The position numbers and the translations under genes were made by a program. From Neofusicoccum parvum (lineage: Eukaryota > Ascomycota > Dothideomycetes > Botryosphaeriales > Botryosphaeriaceae), in assembly GCA_020912385.1 (NCBI GenBank), contig CP087209.1, forward strand, positions 3,100,001 to 3,164,000: a DNA stretch of 64,000 bases. The letters run 5' to 3'. The notes beneath the pieces were generated by a model. It was not told the DNA's origin. It worked only from the letters and a program-made list of their open reading frames with translations, and ran no database searches. Below are positions 10,028 through 21,552 of the stretch, piece after piece (position 1 is the first letter of the stretch; each line of letters opens with the position of its first letter).

Positions 10028-13000
10028 ATGGAGCACCAGGACTTCTGTCTCCACATCGCAGCCGCGTCGCCGCTGGAGAAATACCCGGGTTTGTCCCCGC
10101 CCCACGCCGCATCCCCACGTGCCGGGCGCTTCTGACACTATGGCCAACCAGCGAAGCAGCATGCGCGCCGAGTTGCTGAGTTCCTCGGCGTCGAGAAGGG
10201 CTTGATCTACCTTCCCGGCGCCCCGACGGCCTATTTGGAAGACAGCGATCAGTTTGTCTCCTTCAGGCAGCGCCGCTATTTTTACTATCTCTCAGGGTAA
10301 GCCGCTGCCTCTATTTCCGGCCTGCCGTTGTCTGCCCGCCCACTTTTCAAGATTGCATGGTGCCGGGCGCCCTGCTCAGCAGACCCCAGCTCTGTCCGTC
10401 GCGGTGTCTGGACGTGGAATAACATGCGTCGCAGGGTCGACGAGCCTGACTGCCATTTGACGTATGACATTCGCCTCGACACGCTTATGCTGTACGTCCC
10501 CGCCGCTGGAAGCCCCCGGAAAGTCTACTACAATGGCCGTGGTTCTACGCCAGACGAAGCTTTGGAGAAGTACGACATTGATTCTGTCCACTGGTCGAAC
10601 GCTGTGGCCGACTATGTCGAATTTTGGATGACCCAGCATGAAGGAGACGTCTACATCCTACATCCCGACCAGGCAGTCATCCCGGGGCACGACAAATCGC
10701 CTCGTGTCAACTACACCAAGCTGCAAACCGCCATCGACGCCGCCCGCGTGCGCAAAGATGAACACGAGATCAAGCTCATCCGCAAGGCCAACGAGATCAG
10801 CGCCAAAGCCCATAAAAACGTGCTGCGAAACGTTCTGAAATTCAAGAATGAAGCCCAAGTCGAGGCCATCTTCCTTGATACCTGTGTTGCAGCTGATGCA
10901 AAGCATCAAGCTTACGAGATCATTGCCGCTTCAGGAGAGAATGCTGCCACCCTCCATTACATCAAGAATGATGAGCCTTTCGAGGACCGCCAAGTTATGT
11001 GTCTCGATGCTGGGTGTGAGTGGCAGTGTTACGCAAGTGACGTGACAAGAACGTTCCCTCTTACCGGCCAGTGGCCATCCAAGGAAGCCAAGGAAATTTA
11101 CGACTTGGTGTTGAAGATGCAGACCGAATGCATTGAGGCAATCCGGCCCGGTGCCAGATACTTGGACATTCACTACATGGCCCACCGAATACTCATCGAC
11201 GGGCTTCTGGAGCTCGGTATTTTCCACAACGGCACGGCACAAGAGATATTCGACGCAGGAACATCATTGGCATTCTTGCCCCATGGGCTCGGCCATCACA
11301 TGGGGCTTGAGGTTCACGATGTCTCTGACGTCCCGTTGATGGCAGCCAATTCTCGGAAAGTGAGCCCAGTCGTAGATCTCGAGATGTGCAAAGCCCCTGT
11401 GCACCCCAATAGTGCGGCGTTGGAAGAGGGCATGATAGTCACCGTCGAGCCCGGCATGTAAGTTGCACCCAGATGTCCCAACCTTGTGAACTTTGAGGAT
11501 ACTAATATGCGTATAGCTATTTCAACCGCTACGCTCTCAGTGCGGTCTATTTCCCCGACCCGGACCACTCAAAGTACATCAACAGGGAAGTCCTTCTGCG
11601 CTACCTTCCTGTTGGCGGAGTGCGAATTGAGGACGATATTCTCGTCACAGACGATGGATACGAAAATCTCACGACTGCACCCAAAGGAGAAGAGATGCTC
11701 CGTCTCATGCAGGGAGGGTTGAGCGTCGATGTTGAGGCTGAGAAACCGAAGAGGCATCAGCGAAAAGCCTTGGCACATAAGAAGTCCAGACAGGAACTCC
11801 CAGGAGCCTTATCTGGGGGGTCTTCCAGGAGCGAGGGAATTGAGGCATGGTCGCGTGGTGTGCCCCTCGAGCGCCCCAGCTTCTCTCAGAAAACATCAGA
11901 TCCCATCAAAACCGATCATTTCGTGGAGCTTGAAGGGGCCCAAGCCAACATCACATCGGCCCCACGAAGCCGGCCAGTTAGCTTGTCTGCCGCACCTGCT
12001 TCCTTCGAAGCAATTGGTTGGGCAATCCATGAAGCCTGTGTCGCAGCCGAACTACCTAGCGAAGCCAGCCACACACCTCAAATGCAAGAGGACAACGGAT
12101 GCCGATCCAGCCATTGGCGAAAAGTTCCACCGGCTCTCGCACGTATGGCTTCAACTCATTCCATCTCCAATCGCTCCTTACCAGAGTACACCCCATCTCA
12201 AATGTTCCAACGCCCACGCCAGGCGCCGATGCCCCCTCAAAAATTGCCAGAGCTACCTGCCAAGCCCCTGGCATACCGACAAAGCATGCCCATAATAATT
12301 TCAGGGTCTCAAGCTCCCAAGACCCTAACAGGTAGGCCTCAATATCACCCGACAGAGACCGGTTCTATACCGGCAATTCCGCGTTACAAGACCTTGACGC
12401 GTGGCCAACCTCGCACTGAAGCGAAAAACAAGATTATGGAAGAGCAGCAAGATAAGAGACGGTTCCGGATGTCCGAAAATGACCTTTCAGCAGCAACCGC
12501 TGAAGTCCAGGATGACGGATCCCGCCAGCAAAGAGAACGACATGTCACTCACCGCGCATCCATTGCGATGGGGGAACAGTATTCTCTCCCTTATCGTCAA
12601 GAGGGCTGGAGGTATTCTCAACAGCAACCGCGTGAGAGCCTGCCGCAGCACCGATTCGAGCAACAATTAAGTAAGCTAGCGCACCAAATGCAACTGCAAG
12701 AAAAGCAACGCCAGCACGAGAGCCGGCGTCAGCAGCACCGGCAGACGTACCATCAGGGGACGTCTTCATATGCTTGCCCATCTGGCTCGGCTCGCGAAAT
12801 AGACAACGTATATGATCCAGCATCATCACCGCATCCACCATATTCGCCCTCGTCGCCAATGAACGCGCATCAGCTGCAGGATTATCAAATGCAGCTTATG
12901 CTTCTTGAGCAGCAGAATAAAAAGAGGCTTCTCATGGCGCGGCAGGCTCAGCAAGATGCTGTCCAGAAAGAGGTCTCATCATTGGCGGGGGGCGGTGTCG

Positions 13001-13074
13001 GCTCGGCCATGGTTTCCAGGATGTCTTCGTCTCCAGATTCTTACTACTCCGCGGGGTTCGACATGAAGTACTGA
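10028..13074 (+). CDS. pepP: Xaa-Pro aminopeptidase (M24B) with long disordered C-terminal extension
   Basis: This dinuclear-metal peptidase removes N-terminal residues before proline. Four exons: 10028-10088, 10152-10296, 10435-11457, 11517-13074, giving about 928 residues. The N-terminal domain is clear ([28 protein letters not shown]). The pita-bread domain has the metal ligands: Asp in LDAGCEW and ASDVTRTFP, His in [15 protein letters not shown], Glu in VTVEPGIYF, Glu in [17 protein letters not shown]. Family members normally stop soon after the equivalent of [10 protein letters not shown] (about residue 477), at 460-500 residues. Here the frame stays open for about 450 more residues rich in Gln, Ser, Pro, Arg and His, and ends with [17 protein letters not shown] (about residue 863). 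I recall that motif from unrelated fungal proteins. The exon 1 donor is GTTTGT; the last intron has a TACTAAT branch site. This is either a true fusion or a long fungal-specific tail. Confidence 0.88.
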
Positions 13075-14277
13075 TCACTTGAGGAAAGCTATTGAGGGTA
13101 GTGGACACGACTGTGTTCAATGAGCACTTTACTAGCTCGGTCATATATCGCCACTTCGGTTTTGTATAGCCAGGGACAATATGCGTCAAAAGGCAGTGCT
13201 CAATGCAGGAGACAAGGCTCGGGGGACTGGATCCCGTGGATTTTCTCTCCTTCGCATGTGGCGTTTTTTAGATCATCAGCGGGACATTGGATGGCAGTTT
13301 CTGGGACCCGAGAACATCAAGTTCGATGTCACTTAGGACGGGAAAACATTTCAAGATTGCGAAGACGGGATCACACACCACATGCTTATCACCTTTTTTT
13401 TTTGACAGGTTTCTTCCATCTCCAGAATTATTACAGCACGAAGGAACGACCATCTTCCCCGTAGTCAGGTCCCATTCACTGCCCTATGCTACCTTCGTTT
13501 GATAAAGTTTTTTTTTCTTTCCCAACCTTCCCACCATCCCACGACAGCATCCCGTCTTCGCATTTGGTCGTACCCTTTCGAAAAAGCCACCCACCACCAC
13601 CAGTCAAACCCAACCCAAACCGCCCCTCCACCTTCCGCTCCCATGAATGTCAGCCGTGAAGAGAAATTTGTTTATGAAAGCAAGCATGAAGAAGAAAAAA
13701 GAAAAGAGGTTGCAAAAAGAGTTTCCGGATAATACAATTGATGCACGCTTTGCACCCCCCGCACGCCTCTACCAAGGAAATCTCTCGGGGAGAGCAGAAT
13801 GACCACTTCGCACCTCTTAAGCCTCCTCGTTGTCGTTGATAATAATAATAGTGGTGGGCCCGCTTGTGTGGGCTGCTTGCTGCTTCCAATCGCCTGTTTG
13901 CCGTTTGTTGGCGAATTTTCCTTTTCCCCGCAGCCGTGATCGAAATACTTTTTTTTGTGTTTGAAGTGGCCCATATGCTATTCGTGAAAGCAAGCGTGAT
14001 GAGGAGGATCGACGCTGCCTGTCAGACCGGGCCATGTTGAAGCCTGCCGGTTTTTCGGTAGCTGATGTATCTCCTCTGATTAATGCACCTTCGGCAGCAG
14101 GTGTTTTGATGTCCCCTGTCGTGCTGATGTGGACCTTCTCTCTGGTCGCCGTTCTATAACTCATTTCCTGCGCACTCCGCGACCAAGCTGTCCGCGTGTG
14201 CAAAGGCTGGTGGAGTCGTGTATCGTCGGGAGTGAACGAACTAAATCGGTCCCGACTTTGAATCCCAACGCGTGCTC
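13075..14277. other. Convergent intergenic region (two 3' UTRs)
   Basis: The aminopeptidase and TAF4 genes converge here. The sequence is mixed, with T- and A-rich runs near 13395, 13510 and 13950 that are typical of 3' UTR and polyadenylation regions. No ORF has a recognisable domain. Confidence 0.6.
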
Positions 14278-16131
14278 TCAGTTGTCCGACTTCAATCTTA
14301 CCAGCGCCCGCGCCAGCGTCTTCTTCTCGTTGCCGTCCTGCTCTAGGGCGGCGATGAGATCCCGCATCTGGATGCCCTTGCCCTTGGGACCGTCTTCCCG
14401 CCAGTCGCCCCACTTGCGATCCCGTGCAGCCAAACTGCGGTCTTGCGTGCCTCCTCCGCTGCCACCTCCGCCGCTTGCGCCTCCGACGCTTGTGTTGAGC
14501 CTGCTGGGTGTGCTGGCACCGGAGCCACCGCCACCACCACCACCGCCGCCGCCGCCGCCGCTCAGCCAGCTGTACTTTTTTCCGAAACCACCCATGGCCA
14601 TGTTTGCCGTCGTGTTGGCCGCCTTGTGCAGTACCTCGTCTGTTTGTCCTGCCTTTGCGATACGCTCACGCTCCTTCTTCGTCAACTTCAGCGGTGCAGT
14701 CAATTCTGCGGGAGATGACTTGTCGCCGGGCGTGCCGGGAACGCTGCCATTCTCGGAGTTCTTTGCCGCGCGCTTTGTCCGCTTTTTGATGCGCTCCTGT
14801 TCGTATTTGCGCTCTTCGGATTGGAGCTTCTTTAGGGTGGAGGCAAGATCGGAGGCGAACGAGACAGTCGGTTGCGGGGTCGGAGGAGTATCGGTAGGTG
14901 GGGTAGGTAGACGCGAGGGGTCGTTCTTCGACGTGTCGCTGTCAAGAGGACCTACACCTAATTAGTCTCGCCAATATAACAAAGTAAACATAGACTCACG
15001 CTTCGTAGGCACAGTCATGGGACTGACCGCGCTCTCCGGCTGGTCCCATGCTGTCTTGGTCACTGATGTCGGCACAGCCGTGACAGATTTCGGGGCTCCG
15101 TTTCCGGTTGCGATGTCCGCGAACTCCGGAGGAACGACGCCATGCGAACTAAGCTGGCGAGAGCGCGAGAGTGCATAGGCATCCTCGAGGATTCCACGTA
15201 ACCTTTCCTTTGTTGCCAGTGAGAGGAGCGTGAGAATCTCTGTCAGGGGCGCATTGGCATCGAGAAGTGCGGCAGCTTGCGCCTTGACTATGCCTGTGCC
15301 ATCCGGCCCCGCCGCCTGTGTTCCACTCACTGCCTGCGGCTGGTCCTTGTTTATACGATCGTACAGTCCATCGACGTTGAACTTCACACCCTGGTCGTAA
15401 GTATGGCGGCCGATTTTGTGCCTAATGGTGTTCCCACGGCAGAAAGGAAAGTTCAACTCCTGTTGGCTCTTCTCGGCAAGCGATCGCGCTGCAGCCTTGT
15501 GTTTCTCGAATAGCTCCTCTTCGACAGACTTCTGGGAAACAGGAGGCTGGCTGACCGGACCGGCGCCCTGGAATGCGGGATGACTGCCGAAGCTACCCTG
15601 TGATAGGGCATTGAAGCTAGTGTTCGGCGAGAGGGTGGCGGGCGACTGAGAGAAGGATGTGTTAAAGGAGTTGTTCTGATGCTGGTTCTGGTATGTCTGC
15701 GCCAGATAGTTTTCTTCCTCGCGCAAATCAATGCCAGATGCGCCGATGACATCACTCAGGTCGTTGATATCGGTGGCCTTCTCTTTCTCCGGCTTCTCCT
15801 GCTTGTCGGCCGGGCGCTGCGGCGGTCCCATCGAGCCTGGCGGCGCTCCACGCGATGCGTCGAAGTTCTGCTCTGGCGGCTGTGGCTGGTTGAACGGAAG
15901 CGGCGTGTGGGACTGCGCGGGAGTGTTGGGCATGGAGGAGTACGGGGAGTTGTGGTAGGGCGTGTAGGGAGAGCCGGGGTTTGGGGACAGCCGCTGGCGC
16001 TTGTTTGCGGGCGGCATGGCCATGCCACCAGGCGACATCTGGACGGGCGAGCTTGCGGTCGGCGGGTAGGGCGAGTAGGGCCGCTGCGGCGGCTGGGGCG
16101 GCGGCTGCATGGGCGGGTATTGCTGGGCCAT
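14278..16131 (-). CDS. taf4: Transcription initiation factor TFIID subunit 4
   Basis: TAF4 pairs with TAF12 through a histone-like fold and helps hold the TFIID complex together at RNA polymerase II promoters. The protein has about 601 residues in two exons (16131-15000, 14951-14278). The 48-nt intron (GTGAGT...GTGTAG) joins PTK to RPLDSDTSKN. The N-terminus is a long Pro/Gln/Ser-rich disordered region. The TAF4 domain begins near DINDLSDVIGASGIDLREEENYL and continues through CRGNTIRHKIGRHTYDQGV and LTEILTLLSLATKERLRGIL. The charged segment SEERKYEQERIKKRTKRA and the end motif IQMRDLIAALEQDGNEKK are typical of fungal TAF4. A run of 12 glycines in the C-terminal part is encoded by a GGC/GGT repeat. 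It shares a promoter region with YSH1. Confidence 0.92.
14525..14560. repeat. CCG/CCA trinucleotide run encoding poly-Gly
   Basis: Twelve consecutive glycine codons lie on the minus strand in TAF4, in a linker between GKKYSWLS and the Ser/Gly-rich segment before the C-terminal motif. It is likely to vary in length between strains. Confidence 0.85.
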
Positions 16132-16698
16132 GGTGACGGGAGCGCCGACGCTGGTGCTGGGGGTGGGATCTGGTCCTGCTGCTAGCAGCCTGTGCTGCCG
16201 GGCGAGTCACTCCGTCACCTAGCCCGATCGCGCGGCGTCGGTCATTCGCGGGGGCGCTGCTGGTCGATCGGCGCGGGATGGGCGGTCGCGCGGTGCAGGT
16301 GGGCGCGGGAACGGGGGCCTTGCAAGGGCGGGCGGCGAGGAGTGGTGTGTCCGGAGCGGCGGACGGGTTGGGTCGCGGCGATGATGGAGCAGCCAAGGTC
16401 GGCGGGCGGCGCGTCTGCCTCTGCAGGAAAGAGCGGCGGCCCTTCGTTGATCCGGCGCGCGTCGAGCTCCCGCCAAGCCGCAGCGACGCAGGTGAGCGAC
16501 CGACCCGCGCCAGCGTCTCCCTCCCGCATCAATCCTCTGCACACCGCCGGCGCTCACTCTGTGGTCCCGCGCGCGTCTGCTGGCTGCTGCTAACCGCGCG
16601 CATCAGCTTCCGACCGACCTAGCCTCTCCGCCGCCCGCGTCTCGCGCACCCCACGCCCGCCGACCGTCCACACGCGCGCCAACGAGACCCGCCTCATC
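16132..16698. promoter_or_regulatory. Bidirectional promoter region, TAF4 / YSH1
   Basis: A GC-rich interval of about 570 bp separates two divergent start codons and must supply both promoters and 5' UTRs. No TATA box is visible, which fits constitutive housekeeping genes. Overlapping GC-driven ORFs here have no domain. Confidence 0.6.
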
Positions 16699-19600
16699 AT
16701 GGCCGCAAAGCGCAAGGCCGCTGCCATGTCGCCCGGCAGCGACGAGCCCGTGGACCCCGCCGACGAGCTGCTCTTTTACTGCCTGGGTGGCGGCAATGAG
16801 GTCGGCCGGTCGAGTCACATTATACAGTACAAGGGCAAGACGGTCATGGTATGCCACTCACATTCCTGGGCTGAGCGGCAAGTTGACACAGATGCAGCTT
16901 GACGCTGGCATGCACCCGGCATACGATGGTCTTGCCGCACTGCCTTTCTACGACGAGTTCGACCTCAGCACCGTCGACGTGTTATTGATCAGCCAGTAAG
17001 CACTTTGCTCTTTTGTTCAGCGTTTGATTCGATGCCTCCATCGCCCGGACCGACCCAAGCAATGCCCACGCCGTGCGCTCCCAGCATGGAGCCGAGAAGG
17101 AGTGCAGCCCATAATCCCAACCAACGTGAAGGGCACCTGTCCGGGGCATGAGTTCTGCGATGTGTGGTTTTCTCCAGCATGTCCTGTACCACCACCACTG
17201 TATATGAGCATCAATGAAACTCTATTCTTCTGCGCATCCCGACTCGCTATGCTGTGGTGATGAAACCCGCTCGCACTGAACTCATCCCCCGCATGTACAT
17301 AGCCCCCCCCCCCCCCCCCCCCCCCACACACGTCCGATCCACGCACAATGCCCCAAGCTGAAACTACGGTACTGACAGCTATTGATAGTTTCCACATCGA
17401 CCATGCAGCTTCTCTCCCTTATGTGCTGTCGAAGACAAATTTCAAAGGCAGAGTCTTCATGACGCATCCGACCAAGGCCATCTACAAATGGCTCATCCAG
17501 GACAGTGTCCGTGTCGGCAACATCTCATCCTCGTCGGAATCGCGAATCCAGCTCTACACTGAGGCAGACCATCTTTCGACATTTCCTCAGATCGAAGCCA
17601 TCGACTACTACACGACACATACTATCTCTTCCATCCGCATTACCCCTTACCCCGCCGGTCACGTCCTCGGAGCAGCAATGTTCCTTATTGAGATTGCCGG
17701 TCTTAAGATCCTGTTCACCGGAGACTATTCGCGCGAAGAGGACCGGCATTTGATCTCCGCAGAAGTCCCTAAGAATGTCAAGGTCGATGTCCTCATTACC
17801 GAGAGTACTTTCGGTATTGCGTCGCACATTCCGCGCCTGGAGCGTGAGGCTGCGCTCATGAAGTCAATCACCAGCATTATCAACCGTGGTGGTCGTGCCC
17901 TCCTTCCTGTCTTCGCTCTTGGTCGTGCACAGGAGCTGCTGCTCATTCTGGACGAGTATTGGGCCAAGCACCCGGAGTTCCAAAAGATACCCATCTACTA
18001 CGCCTCCAACATCGCCCGTAAATGCATGGTCGTGTATCAAACGTACGTCTATGCCATGAACGATAACATCAAGAGGCTATTCCGAGAGCGGATGGAGGAA
18101 GCCGAGAGGAACGGTGACGCATCCAAGGCTGGCCCTTGGGACTTTAAGTACGTGCGTTCTCTAAAGTCGCTTGAGCGCTTTGACGATGTTGGCGGCTGCG
18201 TTATGCTAGCATCACCTGGCATGATGCAGAACGGCGTTAGCCGTGAGCTTCTGGAGAGGTGGGCGCCCGACCAGCGCAACGGCGTGATCATGACTGGTTA
18301 CTCCGTAGAAGGTACGATGGGTAAAATGATCCTACACGAGCCTGAACAAATACCGGCAGTCATGACAAGAGGAAATGCTGCCAGAAGAGGACCGAACAGG
18401 GAAGGCGAGCAAATCATGCTACCAAGGAGGTGCAGTGTCCAGGAGTTTAGTTTTGCGGCCCATGTTGATGGCACGGAGAACAGAGAGTTCATCGAGGAAG
18501 TCAGCGCGCCAGTGGTTGTGAGTGTTCTATCTCTTGAGGCGGCCACTATTCATCAACTAACATCAACCTGTAGATTCTCGTACACGGTGAGAAGCACAAC
18601 ATGATGCGTCTCAAGTCCAAACTGCTCTCCTTGAATGCAGACAAGAAACAACCCGTCAAGGTGTTCAGCCCTGCCAACTGTGAGGAACTTCGTATTCCGT
18701 TCAAGGCCGACAAGATCGCCAAGGTCGTTGGCAAGCTTGCGCAAATACCGCCACCAATGCCATATCGTCCGAGACAAGAAGATGGCGCAGTAGAAGCTGA
18801 GGACGAGGAGGAACAGCAACCGCAGCTGATCAGCGGCGTGCTGGTGCAAAATGACTTCAAGATGTCACTCATGGCACCTGAAGACCTTCGCGAATATGCA
18901 GGACTGACGACCACGACTATCGTGTGTCGCCAACACCTCACGCTCAGCGCCGCAGGAATCGACCTCATCCGCTGGGCGCTTGAAGGTACATTCGGCGCGC
19001 TGAGGCAGATCAACGGCAAGGACGCTGCCATCAACGGGAAAACGGAAACAAACGGCAACGGCGAGCACAAGGTCGATGAAGATGAGGCGGATGAGGAGAT
19101 TGACCGATCCACCACGAGCTTCATCGTCATGGACTGCGTGACCATCCACTGCCACAACGGAGGCCGCGTCGAAGTCGAATGGGAGGGCAACATGATCAAC
19201 GATGGAATCGCCGACGCCGTTCTCGCCGTCCTCTTCACGGTCGAGAGCAGCCCAGCCGCCGTGAAGCGTAAGTATCCCAGACATCCCTTTACGATCCATC
19301 CATCAACCAGACCGACTGACATAAACCCCCACAGAGTCAACCTCCAAGCACTCCCACGCCCACGCCCACACCCCCAACCCCCACGCCGCGGCCGACCCCC
19401 GCACCCGCTTCGACCGCCTCTGCATGTTCCTCGAGGCCCAGTTCGGCGCCTCCAACACCACGCCCATCGCGCACCCCAAGCTGCCCGAAAGCGCCTCCGG
19501 CGAGTCCACCGAGTCCCCTGCCGCCGACCAGCCCGCCAAAACCGTGTCCATCGCCGGCCTCCCGCTGTCCGAAGGCGACGACGCCTTCTCGGCCGCGGAG

Positions 19601-19792
19601 CAGGCGGAGCTGAAGCGCCTGCACGCGCTCGGCATCCCGGTGCCGGGCATCGCGATCAAGGTGGACAAGCTGGTGGCGCGCGTGTGGCTGGAGACGCTGG
19701 ACGTGGAGTGTCCGAACGGGGTGTTGAGGGATAGGGTCAGGGCGGTGGTGGACAGGGCGGTGGAGACGGTGGCGCCGATCTGGAGGGAGTAG
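16699..19792 (+). CDS. ysh1: Pre-mRNA 3'-end endonuclease, CPSF-73 / Ysh1
   Basis: This is the catalytic subunit of the cleavage and polyadenylation factor; it cuts pre-mRNA before poly(A) addition in the nucleus. About 842 residues in five exons: 16699-16848, 16898-16995, 17389-18517, 18574-19267, 19335-19792. It is a metallo-beta-lactamase/beta-CASP nuclease. The zinc motif H-x-H-x-D-H is at residues 83-88 (HFHIDH), split by intron 2. Later motifs are [25 protein letters not shown], the beta-CASP core with [18 protein letters not shown], and [13 protein letters not shown]. The C-terminal CPSF73-100 domain ends with [16 protein letters not shown] and a Pro/Ala/Glu-rich finish. Intron 2 is 393 nt, unusually long for this window, and carries a 23-C homopolymer. 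A His/Ala repeat ([15 protein letters not shown]) precedes the last conserved block. Confidence 0.95.
17303..17325. repeat. Run of 23 cytosines inside YSH1 intron 2
   Basis: A pure C homopolymer followed by CACACACG lies about 60 nt before the 3' splice site of the 393-nt intron. C runs of this length are rare in nuclear DNA. It is either a slippage-prone microsatellite or a place where the assembly is uncertain. Confidence 0.9.
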
Positions 19793-20481
19793 AGCGGAGG
19801 GGTGGAAAGGGTATCAGGGAAATCGAGGAAGAACGAGGGATCAGGGGGAGAAAAAGTCATGGATGGGTTTGATGAACGAAATGGGTACTATGGGCGTGGG
19901 CGTTGGCTCTTCGGTGGCGCTTTCCGGGAGGTGGTCCGATGGTGGTCTCTATCTTGGCGGCGCTGTAACTGCTCCTTTTCTCTCTCCCGTGTACTCTTTT
20001 TTATTTTTCTGCAAGTTTTCCTCCGCTTTCGTCTGGAATTCTGAGATGAAAGAGGTAGGATGCAATGTCGTGGAGACTATGAAGATGAGAAAAACAAGTT
20101 TGACTGAAGTGTGTTGCATGCAGTGTGAATACGTGGTCAAACTAGTGTGGAAGTCGGACTACTAGGTACAGTCAATCTGATCAACTCTGAATCACGAGTT
20201 TAATCACATTATATGTCCAAAAAACCAACTTTAATTAAGATTTCACATCCAAGTATGTACGGGGTTCCACTGGATTGGATCCACGCTACACCAGAGAAGA
20301 TTAGTAATACATTCCGTTTAACAGCGTCTTTTTTTTTTTTTGTTATGGGACGCAGGTTACTACTTCAAACTTGATAAAATGTGAATGTAGTTGATGCATG
20401 GGGTTACGTGTAAACAAAGCCATCTTCTACAACCAAAACTTCACATGAAATTCCTAAAGCGGTATAGCGCACTCAAAAAAA

Positions 20482-20520
20482 CGTTCAAACTTTTTGGGTG
20501 TCTCAAAATAGGGCGCAGTA
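20482..20520 (+). repeat. Dispersed repeat copy A (TAGGGCGCAGTA family)
   Basis: This copy shows the two shared blocks, a TTCAAACTTTTTG-like block followed by CTCAAAATAGGGCGCAGTA. It lies about 160 bp before copy B in the same orientation. Similar copies occur at 32.9, 33.5, 38.9 and 39.1 kb, always outside genes. Confidence 0.75.
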
Positions 20521-20643
20521 TGATCGCAACAGTAGCTCTGCACGGAATAGGGCAATAGATCTGCGGAAAGCAAAGCTTGAAATCCAGGGAAAGCCGATTC
20601 GTTGCCCTGTCGCTTTTCCACGATAGGAAAAGCTCAAAAGTAG

Positions 20644-20683
20644 CTCCTCCAACTTCTTGAGGACTCGAAATCAGGGCGCAGTA
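20644..20683 (+). repeat. Dispersed repeat copy B (TAGGGCGCAGTA family)
   Basis: It reads CTCCAACTTCTTGAGGACTC, then GAAATCAGGGCGCAGTA. About 21 nt beyond the core it has ACAAGGCTGAA, which is also present at the same spacing after copy C (32953-32963). The homologous unit is therefore longer than the core, at least 70 bp. Confidence 0.75.
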
Positions 20684-21552
20684 ACTGGGGGCCAAACAAC
20701 CCCCACAAGGCTGAAGTGGAGAAGCTATGTTACCGTGGGGTCCAAAGCCTTTCAACGAGCTCCATATCACAAGTGTATGGACGCACCGGTCAGCATCATT
20801 TGGGTTGACGTAAATGAAAATCTCAGCACTACATGGAGTCCCTGTAGAATGGGGAAATAATCACATAGGCCATGCCAACTTATCACTCGGACCAGCTTCA
20901 GAAGGCGATGCTTCCGTTTTAACGAGTTTCAGATTTTTGTGTAGAGTGAGTTCCGTTGGTAAACCTGTTGAAGCACACCCCCAGCAAATATGTGTTCCGA
21001 AGAAGAAAGAGAAACTATTGTACAAGCAGAAAAGAGAGAAGTCTTTTTGTGCAGAGAAGAAATCCTGAAGTCCGAAGTGTCCGTCATTCAGCCCGTCCAT
21101 TTTACCACCACGCCACGACAGAGCTCTGTTTATGACAGGACGCTCTCAACACAGAAGCCAATAACTGGTGTCTATGTTTAGCAGTCATGAAGATGACTGA
21201 GGCGGAGGATTAGAGGGGATTTTGGCGAATTATAATTTGAAGCACGCAATCTTTTCCGCCAGTGTTTAGTGAAGAAAAGCATTTTGCCTGGAACGCAGTC
21301 GATGCTGTGCAGAGATTAAAGCATCAGATGATTGCCGCATCGCAGAGGGAAACAATCAAAAGGATGATCGCACACCAGTCTGGAAGACGAAAGGGCGCGG
21401 AAGTCGTAGAGAAGACTGATCCGTAGAAGGGCTCGAAAAGACTCAAGCCGCTACTAGGCCGGATTTTGAGACTGCATGTACAAAACCTCCGGTCTGAGTG
21501 AGTACGAGTACAGCGGATATCCGACTGGTGTGCGAGCCTCGTATGCATGCGT

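Larger units (their letters stand above)
19793..21552. other. Convergent intergenic region with degenerate repeat copies
   Basis: This 1.8-kb stretch separates the converging YSH1 and GNAT genes. After the YSH1 3' UTR the sequence becomes AT-richer. It carries two copies of a dispersed repeat (listed separately) and a related GGGACGCAG fragment near 20349. Short ORFs have no recognisable domain. It is probably transposon debris plus 3' UTRs. Confidence 0.6.

Noticed and set aside
11729..12295. A 188-residue ORF in another plus-strand frame within the aminopeptidase extension
   Set aside because: The main frame is open for the whole region and ends in a recognised motif. This frame has no domain.
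11720..13074. Reading the aminopeptidase extension as an independent gene
   Set aside because: No intergenic sequence, stop codon or clear new start separates it from the enzyme; exon 4 is a single continuous frame. It remains possible and is listed as a test in the findings.
13996..14065. Possible C/D-box snoRNA in the TAF4 3' region (GTGATGA and CTGA about 60 nt apart)
   Set aside because: The flanks do not pair into a terminal stem, and such short boxes occur by chance.
17257..17279. Possible C/D-box snoRNA in YSH1 intron 2 (GTGATGA at 17257, CTGA at 17276)
   Set aside because: The two boxes are only about 12 nt apart, no terminal stem is visible, and the next CTGA lies beyond the C run.
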